DNA of 64,000 bases from Myrica gale (GCA_963930655.1 OZ005608.1:11966001-12030000); one strand, 5' to 3'. Shown: positions 10,323 to 22,798, counted from the stretch's first letter. A program made the numbers and translations. The notes: generated from the sequence alone by a model not told the origin.

Positions 10323-10600
10323 AACATCTTTTTTCCCGCCCCCGAGAAGATTTTCGTGCGGAAAAAATATTTATCTGAACGGGATTAGATTTCCGCCGGT
10401 ATTTGAAAACACTCCACTTTTCCGGTGCGAAAAACGAAGACGAAAACTACATGACGAAATTTTGATTTTTCAAAAACTCCGATATTTTTTTGTAGCAATT
10501 CGGCGCGAAAAACCTCTTTCAGCGACGTTGAATACCCGTGAATGGATGTATTTCCCCTGTGAGAGGGATCCATATAAGAAATCATTGCAACAACCATAAC

Positions 10601-10719
10601 GGGTGCGATCATACCAGCACTAATGCACCGGATCCCATCAGAACTCCGCAGTTAAGCGTGCTTGGGCGAGAGTAGTACTAGGATGGGTGACCTCCTGGGA
10701 AGTCCTCGTGTTGCACCCC
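10601..10719 (+). rRNA. 5S rRNA: 5S rRNA gene, unit 28
   Basis: Consensus gene with C at -7; K spacer follows. Opens a 1,191-bp three-unit repeat. Confidence 0.97.
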
Positions 10720-10997
10720 AACATCTTTTTTCCCGCCCCCGAGAAGATTTTCGTGCGGAAAAAATATTTATCTGAACGGGATTAGATTTCCGCCGGTATT
10801 TGGAAACACTCCACTTTTCCGGTGCGAAAAAAGAAGACGAAAACTACATGACGAAATTTTGATTTTTCAAAAACTCGGATATTTTTTTGTCGCAATTCGG
10901 CGCGAAAAAGCTCTTTCAGCGACGTTGAATACCCGTGAATGGATGTATTTCCCCTGTGAGAGGGATCCATATAAGAAATCATTGCAACAAACATAAC

Positions 10998-11116
10998 GGG
11001 TGCGATCATACCAGCACTAATGCACCGGATCCCATCAGAACTCCGCAGTTAAGCGTGCTTGGGCGAGAGTAGTACTATGATGGGTGACCTCCTGGGAAGT
11101 CCTCGTGTTGCACCCC
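10998..11116 (+). rRNA. 5S rRNA: 5S rRNA gene, unit 29 (G81T)
   Basis: G81T at 11078; L spacer follows. Confidence 0.96.
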
Positions 11117-11394
11117 AACATCTTTTTTACCGCCCCCGAGAAGATTTTCGTGCGGAAAAAATATTTATCTGAACGGGATTAGATTTCCGCCGGTATTTGG
11201 AAACACTCCACTTTTCCGGTGCGAAAAACGAAGACGAAAACTACATGACGAAATTTTGATTTTTCAAAAACTCCGATATTTTTTTGTAGCAATTCGGCGC
11301 GAAAAACCTCTTTCAGCGACGTTGAATACCCGTGAATGGATGTATTTCCCCTGTGAGAGGGATCCATATAAGAAATCATTGCAACAACCATAAC

Positions 11395-11513
11395 GGGTGC
11401 GATCATACCAGCACTAATGCACCGGATCCCATCAGAACTCCGCAGTTAAGCGTGCTTGGGCGAGAGTAGTACTAGGATGGGTGACCTCCTGGGAAGTCCT
11501 CGTGTTGCACCCC
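11395..11513 (+). rRNA. 5S rRNA: 5S rRNA gene, unit 30
   Basis: Consensus gene with C at -7; L spacer follows. Confidence 0.97.
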
Positions 11514-11791
11514 AACATCTTTTTTCCCGCCCCCGAGAAGATTTTCGTGCGGAAAAAATATTTATCTGAACGGGATTAGATTTCCGCCGGTATTTGAAAA
11601 CACTCCACTTTTCCGGTGCGAAAAACGAAGACGAAAACTACATGACGAAATTTTGATTTTTCAAAAACTCCGATATTTTTTTGTAGCAATTCGGCGCGAA
11701 AAACCTCTTTCAGCGACGTTGAATACCCGTGAATGGATGTATTTCCCCTGTGAGAGGGATCCATATAAGAAATCATTGCAACAACCATAAC

Positions 11792-11910
11792 GGGTGCGAT
11801 CATACCAGCACTAATGCACCGGATCCCATCAGAACTCCGCAGTTAAGCGTGCTTGGGCGAGAGTAGTACTAGGATGGGTGACCTCCTGGGAAGTCCTCGT
11901 GTTGCACCCC
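11792..11910 (+). rRNA. 5S rRNA: 5S rRNA gene, unit 31
   Basis: Consensus gene with C at -7; K spacer follows. Counterpart of unit 28. Confidence 0.97.
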
Positions 11911-12188
11911 AACATCTTTTTTCCCGCCCCCGAGAAGATTTTCGTGCGGAAAAAATATTTATCTGAACGGGATTAGATTTCCGCCGGTATTTGGAAACAC
12001 TCCACTTTTCCGGTGCGAAAAAAGAAGACGAAAACTACATGACGAAATTTTGATTTTTCAAAAACTCGGATATTTTTTTGTCGCAATTCGGCGCGAAAAA
12101 GCTCTTTCAGCGACGTTGAATACCCGTGAATGGATGTATTTCCCCTGTGAGAGGGATCCATATAAGAAATCATTGCAACAAACATAAC

Positions 12189-12307
12189 GGGTGCGATCAT
12201 ACCAGCACTAATGCACCGGATCCCATCAGAACTCCGCAGTTAAGCGTGCTTGGGCGAGAGTAGTACTATGATGGGTGACCTCCTGGGAAGTCCTCGTGTT
12301 GCACCCC
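12189..12307 (+). rRNA. 5S rRNA: 5S rRNA gene, unit 32 (G81T)
   Basis: G81T at 12269; L spacer follows. Confidence 0.96.
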
Positions 12308-12585
12308 AACATCTTTTTTACCGCCCCCGAGAAGATTTTCGTGCGGAAAAAATATTTATCTGAACGGGATTAGATTTCCGCCGGTATTTGGAAACACTCC
12401 ACTTTTCCGGTGCGAAAAACGAAGACGAAAACTACATGACGAAATTTTGATTTTTCAAAAACTCCGATATTTTTTTGTAGCAATTCGGCGCGAAAAACCT
12501 CTTTCAGCGACGTTGAATACCCGTGAATGGATGTATTTCCCCTGTGAGAGGGATCCATATAAGAAATCATTGCAACAACCATAAC

Positions 12586-12704
12586 GGGTGCGATCATACC
12601 AGCACTAATGCACCGGATCCCATCAGAACTCCGCAGTTAAGCGTGCTTGGGCGAGAGTAGTACTAGGATGGGTGACCTCCTGGGAAGTCCTCGTGTTGCA
12701 CCCC
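12586..12704 (+). rRNA. 5S rRNA: 5S rRNA gene, unit 33
   Basis: Consensus gene with C at -7; L spacer follows. Confidence 0.97.
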
Positions 12705-12982
12705 AACATCTTTTTTCCCGCCCCCGAGAAGATTTTCGTGCGGAAAAAATATTTATCTGAACGGGATTAGATTTCCGCCGGTATTTGAAAACACTCCACT
12801 TTTCCGGTGCGAAAAACGAAGACGAAAACTACATGACGAAATTTTGATTTTTCAAAAACTCCGATATTTTTTTGTAGCAATTCGGCGCGAAAAACCTCTT
12901 TCAGCGACGTTGAATACCCGTGAATGGATGTATTTCCCCTGTGAGAGGGATCCATATAAGAAATCATTGCAACAACCATAAC

Positions 12983-13101
12983 GGGTGCGATCATACCAGC
13001 ACTAATGCACCGGATCCCATCAGAACTCCGCAGTTAAGCGTGCTTGGGCGAGAGTAGTACTAGGATGGGTGACCTCCTGGGAAGTCCTCGTGTTGCACCC
13101 C
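12983..13101 (+). rRNA. 5S rRNA: 5S rRNA gene, unit 34
   Basis: Consensus gene with C at -7; K spacer follows. Counterpart of units 28 and 31. Confidence 0.97.
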
Positions 13102-13379
13102 AACATCTTTTTTCCCGCCCCCGAGAAGATTTTCGTGCGGAAAAAATATTTATCTGAACGGGATTAGATTTCCGCCGGTATTTGGAAACACTCCACTTTT
13201 CCGGTGCGAAAAAAGAAGACGAAAACTACATGACGAAATTTTGATTTTTCAAAAACTCGGATATTTTTTTGTCGCAATTCGGCGCGAAAAAGCTCTTTCA
13301 GCGACGTTGAATACCCGTGAATGGATGTATTTCCCCTGTGAGAGGGATCCATATAAGAAATCATTGCAACAAACATAAC

Positions 13380-13498
13380 GGGTGCGATCATACCAGCACT
13401 AATGCACCGGATCCCATCAGAACTCCGCAGTTAAGCGTGCTTGGGCGAGAGTAGTACTATGATGGGTGACCTCCTGGGAAGTCCTCGTGTTGCACCCC
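13380..13498 (+). rRNA. 5S rRNA: 5S rRNA gene, unit 35 (G81T)
   Basis: G81T at 13460; L spacer follows. Confidence 0.96.
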
Positions 13499-13776
13499 AA
13501 CATCTTTTTTACCGCCCCCGAGAAGATTTTCGTGCGGAAAAAATATTTATCTGAACGGGATTAGATTTCCGCCGGTATTTGGAAACACTCCACTTTTCCG
13601 GTGCGAAAAACGAAGACGAAAACTACATGACGAAATTTTGATTTTTCAAAAACTCCGATATTTTTTTGTAGCAATTCGGCGCGAAAAACCTCTTTCAGCG
13701 ACGTTGAATACCCGTGAATGGATGTATTTCCCCTGTGAGAGGGATCCATATAAGAAATCATTGCAACAACCATAAC

Positions 13777-13895
13777 GGGTGCGATCATACCAGCACTAAT
13801 GCACCGGATCCCATCAGAACTCCGCAGTTAAGCGTGCTTGGGCGAGAGTAGTACTAGGATGGGTGACCTCCTGGGAAGTCCTCGTGTTGCACCCC
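13777..13895 (+). rRNA. 5S rRNA: 5S rRNA gene, unit 36
   Basis: Consensus gene with C at -7; R-t spacer follows, which ends the 1,191-bp pattern. Confidence 0.97.
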
Positions 13896-14173
13896 AACAT
13901 CTTTTTTCCCGCCCCCGAGAAGATTTTCGTGCGGAAAAAATATTTATCTGAACGGGATTAGATTTCCGCCGGTATTTGAAAACACTCCACTTTTCCGGTG
14001 CGAAAAACGAAGACGAAAACTACATGACGAAATTTTGATTTTTCAAAAACTCGGATATTTTTTTGTCGCAATTCGGCTCGAAAAACCTCTTTCAGCGACG
14101 TTGAATACCCGTGAATGGATGTATTTCCCCTGTGAGAGGGATCCATATAAGAAATCATTGCAACAAACATAAC

Positions 14174-14292
14174 GGGTGCGATCATACCAGCACTAATGCA
14201 CCGGATCCCATCAGAACTCCGCAGTTAAGCGTGCTTGGGTGAGAGTAGTACTAGGATGGGTGACCTCCTGGGAAGTCCTCGTGTTGCACCCC
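14174..14292 (+). rRNA. 5S rRNA: 5S rRNA gene, unit 37 (C67T)
   Basis: C67T at 14240, first base of the intermediate element. The counterpart 9,300 bp away (unit 61) lacks it. K spacer follows. Confidence 0.96.
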
Positions 14293-14570
14293 AACATCTT
14301 TTTTCCCGCCCCCGAGAAGATTTTCGTGCGGAAAAAATATTTATCTGAACGGGATTAGATTTCCGCCGGTATTTGGAAACACTCCACTTTTCCGGTGCGA
14401 AAAAAGAAGACAAAAACTACATGACGAAATTTTGATTTTTCAAAAACTCGGATATTTTTTTGTCGCAATTCGGCGCGAAAAAGCTCTTTCAGCGACGTTG
14501 AATACCCGTGAATGGATGTATTTCCCCTGTGAGAGGGATCCATATAAGAAATCATTGCAACAAACATAAC

Positions 14571-14689
14571 GGGTGCGATCATACCAGCACTAATGCACCG
14601 GATCCCATCAGAACTCCGCAGTTAAGCGTGCTTGGGCGAGAGTAGTACTAGGATGGGTGACCTCCTGGGAAGTCCTCGTGTTGCACCCC
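14571..14689 (+). rRNA. 5S rRNA: 5S rRNA gene, unit 38
   Basis: Consensus gene; R-g spacer follows. Confidence 0.97.
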
Positions 14690-14967
14690 AACATCTTTTT
14701 TACCGCCCCCGAGAAGATTTTCGTGCGGAAAAAATATTTATCTGAACGGGATTAGATTTCCGCCGGTATTTGGAAACACTCCACTTTTCCGGTGCGAAAA
14801 ACGAAGACGAAAACTACATGACGAAATTTTGATTTTTCAAAAACTCGGATATTTTTTTGTCGCAATTCGGCGCGAAAAACCTCTTTCAGCGACGTTGAAT
14901 ACCCGTGAATGGATGTATTTCCCCTGTGAGAGGGATCCATATAAGAAATCATTGCAACAACCATAAC

Positions 14968-15029
14968 GGGTGCGATCATACCAGCACTAATGCACCGGAT
15001 CCCAACAGAACTCCGCAGGGTTGCACCCC
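14968..15029 (+). pseudogene. Truncated 5S pseudogene, unit 39 (T38A)
   Basis: Standard deletion plus T38A at 15005. C at -7; the L spacer has a T inside its A run at 15072. Both marks recur in unit 63. Confidence 0.95.
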
Positions 15030-15307
15030 AACATCTTTTTTCCCGCCCCCGAGAAGATTTTCGTGCGGAAATAATATTTATCTGAACGGGATTAGATTTC
15101 CGCCGGTATTTGAAAACACTCCACTTTTCCGGTGCGAAAAACGAAGACGAAAACTACATGACGAAATTTTGATTTTTCAAAAACTCCGATATTTTTTTGT
15201 AGCAATTCGGCGCGAAAAACCTCTTTCAGCGACGTTGAATACCCGTGAATGGATGTATTTCCCCTGTGAGAGGGATCCATATAAGAAATCATTGCAACAA
15301 CCATAAC

Positions 15308-15426
15308 GGGTGCGATCATACCAGCACTAATGCACCGGATCCCTTCAGAACTCCGCAGTTAAGCGTGCTTGGGCGAGAGTAGTACTAGGATGGGTGACCT
15401 CCTGGGAAGTCCTCGTGTTGCACCCC
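15308..15426 (+). rRNA. 5S rRNA: 5S rRNA gene, unit 40 (A37T)
   Basis: A37T at 15344; C at -7. The spacer is a mosaic with GGCTCG of R-t and AAGCTC of K, seen only here and after unit 64. Confidence 0.96.
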
Positions 15427-15704
15427 AACATCTTTTTTCCCGCCCCCGAGAAGATTTTCGTGCGGAAAAAATATTTATCTGAACGGGATTAGATTTCCGC
15501 CGGTATTTGAAAACACTCCACTTTTCCGGTGCGAAAAACGAAGACGAAAACTACATGACGAAATTTTGATTTTTCAAAAACTCGGATATTTTTTTGTCGC
15601 AATTCGGCTCGAAAAAGCTCTTTCAGCGACGTTGAATACCCGTGAATGGATGTATTTCCCCTGTGAGAGGGATCCATATAAGAAATCATTGCAACAAACA
15701 TAAC

Positions 15705-15823
15705 GGGTGCGATCATACCAGCACTAATGCACCGGATCCCATCAGAACTCCGCAGTTAAGCGTGCTTGGGCGAGAGTAGTACTAGGATGGGTGACCTCCT
15801 GGGAAGTCCTCGTGTTGCACCCC
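15705..15823 (+). rRNA. 5S rRNA: 5S rRNA gene, unit 41
   Basis: Consensus gene; R-g spacer follows. Confidence 0.97.
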
Positions 15824-16101
15824 AACATCTTTTTTACCGCCCCCGAGAAGATTTTCGTGCGGAAAAAATATTTATCTGAACGGGATTAGATTTCCGCCGG
15901 TATTTGGAAACACTCCACTTTTCCGGTGCGAAAAACGAAGACGAAAACTACATGACGAAATTTTGATTTTTCAAAAACTCGGATATTTTTTTGTCGCAAT
16001 TCGGCGCGAAAAACCTCTTTCAGCGACGTTGAATACCCGTGAATGGATGTATTTCCCCTGTGAGAGGGATCCATATAAGAAATCATTGCAACAACCATAA
16101 C

Positions 16102-16163
16102 GGGTGCGATCATACCAGCACTAATGCACCGGATCCCATCAGAACTCCGCAGGGTTGCACCCC
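16102..16163 (+). pseudogene. Truncated 5S pseudogene, unit 42
   Basis: Standard deletion; C at -7; L spacer follows. Opens an isolated 1,531-bp HOR copy (units 42-45). Confidence 0.95.
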
Positions 16164-16441
16164 AACATCTTTTTTCCCGCCCCCGAGAAGATTTTCGTGC
16201 GGAAAAAATATTTATCTGAACGGGATTAGATTTCCGCCGGTATTTGAAAACACTCCACTTTTCCGGTGCGAAAAACGAAGACGAAAACTACATGACGAAA
16301 TTTTGATTTTTCAAAAACTCCGATATTTTTTTGTAGCAATTCGGCGCGAAAAACCTCTTTCAGCGACGTTGAATACCCGTGAATGGATGTATTTCCCCTG
16401 TGAGAGGGATCCATATAAGAAATCATTGCAACAACCATAAC

Positions 16442-16560
16442 GGGTGCGATCATACCAGCACTAATGCACCGGATCCCATCAGAACTCCGCAGTTAAGCGT
16501 GCTTGGGCGAGAGTAGTACTAGGATGGGTGACCTCCTGGGAAGTCCTCGTGTTGCACCCC
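16442..16560 (+). rRNA. 5S rRNA: 5S rRNA gene, unit 43
   Basis: Consensus gene with C at -7; R-t spacer follows. Confidence 0.97.
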
Positions 16561-16838
16561 AACATCTTTTTTCCCGCCCCCGAGAAGATTTTCGTGCGGA
16601 AAAAATATTTATCTGAACGGGATTAGATTTCCGCCGGTATTTGAAAACACTCCACTTTTCCGGTGCGAAAAACGAAGACGAAAACTACATGACGAAATTT
16701 TGATTTTTCAAAAACTCGGATATTTTTTTGTCGCAATTCGGCTCGAAAAACCTCTTTCAGCGACGTTGAATACCCGTGAATGGATGTATTTCCCCTGTGA
16801 GAGGGATCCATATAAGAAATCATTGCAACAAACATAAC

Positions 16839-16957
16839 GGGTGCGATCATACCAGCACTAATGCACCGGATCCCATCAGAACTCCGCAGTTAAGCGTGCT
16901 TGGGCGAGAGTAGTACTAAGATGGGTGACCTCCTGGGAAGTCCTCGTGTTGCACCCC
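16839..16957 (+). rRNA. 5S rRNA: 5S rRNA gene, unit 44 (G81A)
   Basis: G81A at 16919; K spacer follows. Confidence 0.96.
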
Positions 16958-17235
16958 AACATCTTTTTTCCCGCCCCCGAGAAGATTTTCGTGCGGAAAA
17001 AATATTTATCTGAACGGGATTAGATTTCCGCCGGTATTTGGAAACACTCCACTTTTCCGGTGCGAAAAAAGAAGACAAAAACTACATGACGAAATTTTGA
17101 TTTTTCAAAAACTCGGATATTTTTTTGTCGCAATTCGGCGCGAAAAAGCTCTTTCAGCGACGTTGAATACCCGTGAATGGATGTATTTCCCCTGTGAGAG
17201 GGATCCATATAAGAAATCATTGCAACAAACATAAC

Positions 17236-17354
17236 GGGTGCGATCATACCAGCACTAATGCACCGGATCCCATCAGAACTCCGCAGTTAAGCGTGCTTGG
17301 GCGAGAGTAGTACTAGGATGGGTGACCTCCTGGGAAGTCCTCGTGTTGCACCCC
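17236..17354 (+). rRNA. 5S rRNA: 5S rRNA gene, unit 45
   Basis: Consensus gene; R-g spacer follows. Confidence 0.97.
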
Positions 17355-17632
17355 AACATCTTTTTTACCGCCCCCGAGAAGATTTTCGTGCGGAAAAAAT
17401 ATTTATCTGAACGGGATTAGATTTCCGCCGGTATTTGGAAACACTCCACTTTTCCGGTGCGAAAAACGAAGACGAAAACTACATGACGAAATTTTGATTT
17501 TTCAAAAACTCGGATATTTTTTTGTCGCAATTCGGCGCGAAAAACCTCTTTCAGCGACGTTGAATACCCGTGAATGGATGTATTTCCCCTGTGAGAGGGA
17601 TCCATATAAGAAATCATTGCAACAACCATAAC

Positions 17633-17694
17633 GGGTGCGATCATACCAGCACTAATGCACCGGATCCCATCAGAACTCCGCAGGGTTGCACCCC
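17633..17694 (+). pseudogene. Truncated 5S pseudogene, unit 46
   Basis: Standard deletion; C at -7; L spacer follows. Opens a 1,928-bp version of the HOR with one extra R-t unit (units 46-50). Confidence 0.95.
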
Positions 17695-17972
17695 AACATC
17701 TTTTTTCCCGCCCCCGAGAAGATTTTCGTGCGGAAAAAATATTTATCTGAACGGGATTAGATTTCCGCCGGTATTTGAAAACACTCCACTTTTCCGGTGC
17801 GAAAAACGAAGACGAAAACTACATGACGAAATTTTGATTTTTCAAAAACTCCGATATTTTTTTGTAGCAATTCGGCGCGAAAAACCTCTTTCAGCGACGT
17901 TGAATACCCGTGAATGGATGTATTTCCCCTGTGAGAGGGATCCATATAAGAAATCATTGCAACAACCATAAC

Positions 17973-18091
17973 GGGTGCGATCATACCAGCACTAATGCAC
18001 TGGATCCCATCAGAACTCCGCAGTTAAGCGTGCTTGGGCGAGAGTAGTACTAGGATGGGTGACCTCCTGGGAAGTCCTCGTGTTGCACCCC
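17973..18091 (+). rRNA. 5S rRNA: 5S rRNA gene, unit 47 (C29T)
   Basis: C29T at 18001; C at -7; R-t spacer follows. Shared with unit 71. Confidence 0.96.
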
Positions 18092-18369
18092 AACATCTTT
18101 TTTCCCGCCCCCGAGAAGATTTTCGTGCGGAAAAAATATTTATCTGAACGGGATTAGATTTCCGCCGGTATTTGAAAACACTCCACTTTTCCGGTGCGAA
18201 AAACGAAGACGAAAACTACATGACGAAATTTTGATTTTTCAAAAACTCGGATATTTTTTTGTCGCAATTCGGCTCGAAAAACCTCTTTCAGCGACGTTGA
18301 ATACCCGTGAATGGATGTATTTCCCCTGTGAGAGGGATCCATATAAGAAATCATTGCAACAAACATAAC

Positions 18370-18488
18370 GGGTGCGATCATACCAGCACTAATGCACCGG
18401 ATCCCATCAGAACTCCGCAGTTAAGCGTGCTTGGGCGAGAGTAGTACTAAGATGGGTGACCTCCTGGGAAGTCCTCGTGTTGCACCCC
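18370..18488 (+). rRNA. 5S rRNA: 5S rRNA gene, unit 48 (G81A)
   Basis: G81A at 18450; R-t spacer follows. This is the extra unit compared with the 1,531-bp HOR. Confidence 0.96.
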
Positions 18489-18766
18489 AACATCTTTTTT
18501 CCCGCCCCCGAGAAGATTTTCGTGCGGAAAAAATATTTATCTGAACGGGATTAGATTTCCGCCGGTATTTGGAAACACTCCACTTTTCCGGTGCGAAAAA
18601 CGAAGACGAAAACTACATGACGAAATTTTGATTTTTCAAAAACTCGGATATTTTTTTGTCGCAATTCGGCTCGAAAAACCTCTTTCAGCGACGTTGAATA
18701 CCCGTGAATGGATGTATTTCCCCTGTGAGAGGGATCCATATAAGAAATCATTGCAACAAACATAAC

Positions 18767-18885
18767 GGGTGCGATCATACCAGCACTAATGCACCGGATC
18801 CCATCAGAACTCCGCAGTTAAGCGTGCTTGGGCGAGAGTAGTACTAAGATGGGTGACCTCCTGGGAAGTCCTCGTGTTGCACCCC
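18767..18885 (+). rRNA. 5S rRNA: 5S rRNA gene, unit 49 (G81A)
   Basis: G81A at 18847; K spacer follows. Confidence 0.96.
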
Positions 18886-19163
18886 AACATCTTTTTTCCC
18901 GCCCCCGAGAAGATTTTCGTGCGGAAAAAATATTTATCTGAACGGGATTAGATTTCCGCCGGTATTTGGAAACACTCCACTTTTCCGGTGCGAAAAAAGA
19001 AGACAAAAACTACATGACGAAATTTTGATTTTTCAAAAACTCGGATATTTTTTTGTCGCAATTCGGCGCGAAAAAGCTCTTTCAGCGACGTTGAATACCC
19101 GTGAATGGATGTATTTCCCCTGTGAGAGGGATCCATATAAGAAATCATTGCAACAAACATAAC

Positions 19164-19282
19164 GGGTGCGATCATACCAGCACTAATGCACCGGATCCCA
19201 TCAGAACTCCGCAGTTAAGCGTGCTTGGGCGAGAGTAGTACTAGGATGGGTGACCTCCTGGGAAGTCCTCGTGTTGCACCCC
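19164..19282 (+). rRNA. 5S rRNA: 5S rRNA gene, unit 50
   Basis: Consensus gene; R-g spacer follows. Confidence 0.97.
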
Positions 19283-19560
19283 AACATCTTTTTTACCGCC
19301 CCCGAGAAGATTTTCGTGCGGAAAAAATATTTATCTGAACGGGATTAGATTTCCGCCGGTATTTGGAAACACTCCACTTTTCCGGTGCGAAAAACGAAGA
19401 CGAAAACTACATGACGAAATTTTGATTTTTCAAAAACTCGGATATTTTTTTGTCGCAATTCGGCGCGAAAAACCTCTTTCAGCGACGTTGAATACCCGTG
19501 AATGGATGTATTTCCCCTGTGAGAGGGATCCATATAAGAAATCATTGCAACAACCATAAC

Positions 19561-19622
19561 GGGTGCGATCATACCAGCACTAATGCACCGGATCCCATCA
19601 GAACTCCGCAGGGTTGCACCCC
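19561..19622 (+). pseudogene. Truncated 5S pseudogene, unit 51
   Basis: Standard deletion; C at -7; L spacer. Counterpart of unit 27 at +9,300. Confidence 0.95.
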
Positions 19623-19900
19623 AACATCTTTTTTCCCGCCCCCGAGAAGATTTTCGTGCGGAAAAAATATTTATCTGAACGGGATTAGATTTCCGCCGGT
19701 ATTTGAAAACACTCCACTTTTCCGGTGCGAAAAACGAAGACGAAAACTACATGACGAAATTTTGATTTTTCAAAAACTCCGATATTTTTTTGTAGCAATT
19801 CGGCGCGAAAAACCTCTTTCAGCGACGTTGAATACCCGTGAATGGATGTATTTCCCCTGTGAGAGGGATCCATATAAGAAATCATTGCAACAACCATAAC

Positions 19901-20019
19901 GGGTGCGATCATACCAGCACTAATGCACCGGATCCCATCAGAACTCCGCAGTTAAGCGTGCTTGGGCGAGAGTAGTACTAGGATGGGTGACCTCCTGGGA
20001 AGTCCTCGTGTTGCACCCC
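19901..20019 (+). rRNA. 5S rRNA: 5S rRNA gene, unit 52
   Basis: Consensus gene with C at -7; K spacer. Counterpart of unit 28. Confidence 0.97.
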
Positions 20020-20297
20020 AACATCTTTTTTCCCGCCCCCGAGAAGATTTTCGTGCGGAAAAAATATTTATCTGAACGGGATTAGATTTCCGCCGGTATT
20101 TGGAAACACTCCACTTTTCCGGTGCGAAAAAAGAAGACGAAAACTACATGACGAAATTTTGATTTTTCAAAAACTCGGATATTTTTTTGTCGCAATTCGG
20201 CGCGAAAAAGCTCTTTCAGCGACGTTGAATACCCGTGAATGGATGTATTTCCCCTGTGAGAGGGATCCATATAAGAAATCATTGCAACAAACATAAC

Positions 20298-20416
20298 GGG
20301 TGCGATCATACCAGCACTAATGCACCGGATCCCATCAGAACTCCGCAGTTAAGCGTGCTTGGGCGAGAGTAGTACTATGATGGGTGACCTCCTGGGAAGT
20401 CCTCGTGTTGCACCCC
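20298..20416 (+). rRNA. 5S rRNA: 5S rRNA gene, unit 53 (G81T)
   Basis: G81T at 20378; L spacer. Counterpart of unit 29. Confidence 0.96.
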
Positions 20417-20694
20417 AACATCTTTTTTACCGCCCCCGAGAAGATTTTCGTGCGGAAAAAATATTTATCTGAACGGGATTAGATTTCCGCCGGTATTTGG
20501 AAACACTCCACTTTTCCGGTGCGAAAAACGAAGACGAAAACTACATGACGAAATTTTGATTTTTCAAAAACTCCGATATTTTTTTGTAGCAATTCGGCGC
20601 GAAAAACCTCTTTCAGCGACGTTGAATACCCGTGAATGGATGTATTTCCCCTGTGAGAGGGATCCATATAAGAAATCATTGCAACAACCATAAC

Positions 20695-20813
20695 GGGTGC
20701 GATCATACCAGCACTAATGCACCGGATCCCATCAGAACTCCGCAGTTAAGCGTGCTTGGGCGAGAGTAGTACTAGGATGGGTGACCTCCTGGGAAGTCCT
20801 CGTGTTGCACCCC
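20695..20813 (+). rRNA. 5S rRNA: 5S rRNA gene, unit 54
   Basis: Consensus gene with C at -7; L spacer. Counterpart of unit 30. Confidence 0.97.
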
Positions 20814-21091
20814 AACATCTTTTTTCCCGCCCCCGAGAAGATTTTCGTGCGGAAAAAATATTTATCTGAACGGGATTAGATTTCCGCCGGTATTTGAAAA
20901 CACTCCACTTTTCCGGTGCGAAAAACGAAGACGAAAACTACATGACGAAATTTTGATTTTTCAAAAACTCCGATATTTTTTTGTAGCAATTCGGCGCGAA
21001 AAACCTCTTTCAGCGACGTTGAATACCCGTGAATGGATGTATTTCCCCTGTGAGAGGGATCCATATAAGAAATCATTGCAACAACCATAAC

Positions 21092-21210
21092 GGGTGCGAT
21101 CATACCAGCACTAATGCACCGGATCCCATCAGAACTCCGCAGTTAAGCGTGCTTGGGCGAGAGTAGTACTAGGATGGGTGACCTCCTGGGAAGTCCTCGT
21201 GTTGCACCCC
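21092..21210 (+). rRNA. 5S rRNA: 5S rRNA gene, unit 55
   Basis: Consensus gene with C at -7; K spacer. Counterpart of unit 31. Confidence 0.97.
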
Positions 21211-21488
21211 AACATCTTTTTTCCCGCCCCCGAGAAGATTTTCGTGCGGAAAAAATATTTATCTGAACGGGATTAGATTTCCGCCGGTATTTGGAAACAC
21301 TCCACTTTTCCGGTGCGAAAAAAGAAGACGAAAACTACATGACGAAATTTTGATTTTTCAAAAACTCGGATATTTTTTTGTCGCAATTCGGCGCGAAAAA
21401 GCTCTTTCAGCGACGTTGAATACCCGTGAATGGATGTATTTCCCCTGTGAGAGGGATCCATATAAGAAATCATTGCAACAAACATAAC

Positions 21489-21607
21489 GGGTGCGATCAT
21501 ACCAGCACTAATGCACCGGATCCCATCAGAACTCCGCAGTTAAGCGTGCTTGGGCGAGAGTAGTACTATGATGGGTGACCTCCTGGGAAGTCCTCGTGTT
21601 GCACCCC
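21489..21607 (+). rRNA. 5S rRNA: 5S rRNA gene, unit 56 (G81T)
   Basis: G81T at 21569; L spacer. Counterpart of unit 32. Confidence 0.96.
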
Positions 21608-21885
21608 AACATCTTTTTTACCGCCCCCGAGAAGATTTTCGTGCGGAAAAAATATTTATCTGAACGGGATTAGATTTCCGCCGGTATTTGGAAACACTCC
21701 ACTTTTCCGGTGCGAAAAACGAAGACGAAAACTACATGACGAAATTTTGATTTTTCAAAAACTCCGATATTTTTTTGTAGCAATTCGGCGCGAAAAACCT
21801 CTTTCAGCGACGTTGAATACCCGTGAATGGATGTATTTCCCCTGTGAGAGGGATCCATATAAGAAATCATTGCAACAACCATAAC

Positions 21886-22004
21886 GGGTGCGATCATACC
21901 AGCACTAATGCACCGGATCCCATCAGAACTCCGCAGTTAAGCGTGCTTGGGCGAGAGTAGTACTAGGATGGGTGACCTCCTGGGAAGTCCTCGTGTTGCA
22001 CCCC
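21886..22004 (+). rRNA. 5S rRNA: 5S rRNA gene, unit 57
   Basis: Consensus gene with C at -7; L spacer. Counterpart of unit 33. Confidence 0.97.
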
Positions 22005-22282
22005 AACATCTTTTTTCCCGCCCCCGAGAAGATTTTCGTGCGGAAAAAATATTTATCTGAACGGGATTAGATTTCCGCCGGTATTTGAAAACACTCCACT
22101 TTTCCGGTGCGAAAAACGAAGACGAAAACTACATGACGAAATTTTGATTTTTCAAAAACTCCGATATTTTTTTGTAGCAATTCGGCGCGAAAAACCTCTT
22201 TCAGCGACGTTGAATACCCGTGAATGGATGTATTTCCCCTGTGAGAGGGATCCATATAAGAAATCATTGCAACAACCATAAC

Positions 22283-22401
22283 GGGTGCGATCATACCAGC
22301 ACTAATGCACCGGATCCCATCAGAACTCCGCAGTTAAGCGTGCTTGGGCGAGAGTAGTACTAGGATGGGTGACCTCCTGGGAAGTCCTCGTGTTGCACCC
22401 C
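22283..22401 (+). rRNA. 5S rRNA: 5S rRNA gene, unit 58
   Basis: Consensus gene with C at -7; K spacer. Counterpart of unit 34. Confidence 0.97.
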
Positions 22402-22679
22402 AACATCTTTTTTCCCGCCCCCGAGAAGATTTTCGTGCGGAAAAAATATTTATCTGAACGGGATTAGATTTCCGCCGGTATTTGGAAACACTCCACTTTT
22501 CCGGTGCGAAAAAAGAAGACGAAAACTACATGACGAAATTTTGATTTTTCAAAAACTCGGATATTTTTTTGTCGCAATTCGGCGCGAAAAAGCTCTTTCA
22601 GCGACGTTGAATACCCGTGAATGGATGTATTTCCCCTGTGAGAGGGATCCATATAAGAAATCATTGCAACAAACATAAC

Positions 22680-22798
22680 GGGTGCGATCATACCAGCACT
22701 AATGCACCGGATCCCATCAGAACTCCGCAGTTAAGCGTGCTTGGGCGAGAGTAGTACTATGATGGGTGACCTCCTGGGAAGTCCTCGTGTTGCACCCC
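22680..22798 (+). rRNA. 5S rRNA: 5S rRNA gene, unit 59 (G81T)
   Basis: G81T at 22760; L spacer follows. This is the last L spacer in the window that follows a full-length gene. Confidence 0.96.

Larger units (their letters stand above)
10601..13776 (+). repeat. 1,191-bp three-unit repeat, about 2.7 copies
   Basis: The order gene+K, G81T gene+L, gene+L repeats at 10601, 11792 and 12983. The third copy is broken after its second unit, where R-t replaces L. The whole group is copied again at 19901-23076 by the 9,300-bp duplication. A looser version of the same order is seen at 4307-6291. Confidence 0.85.
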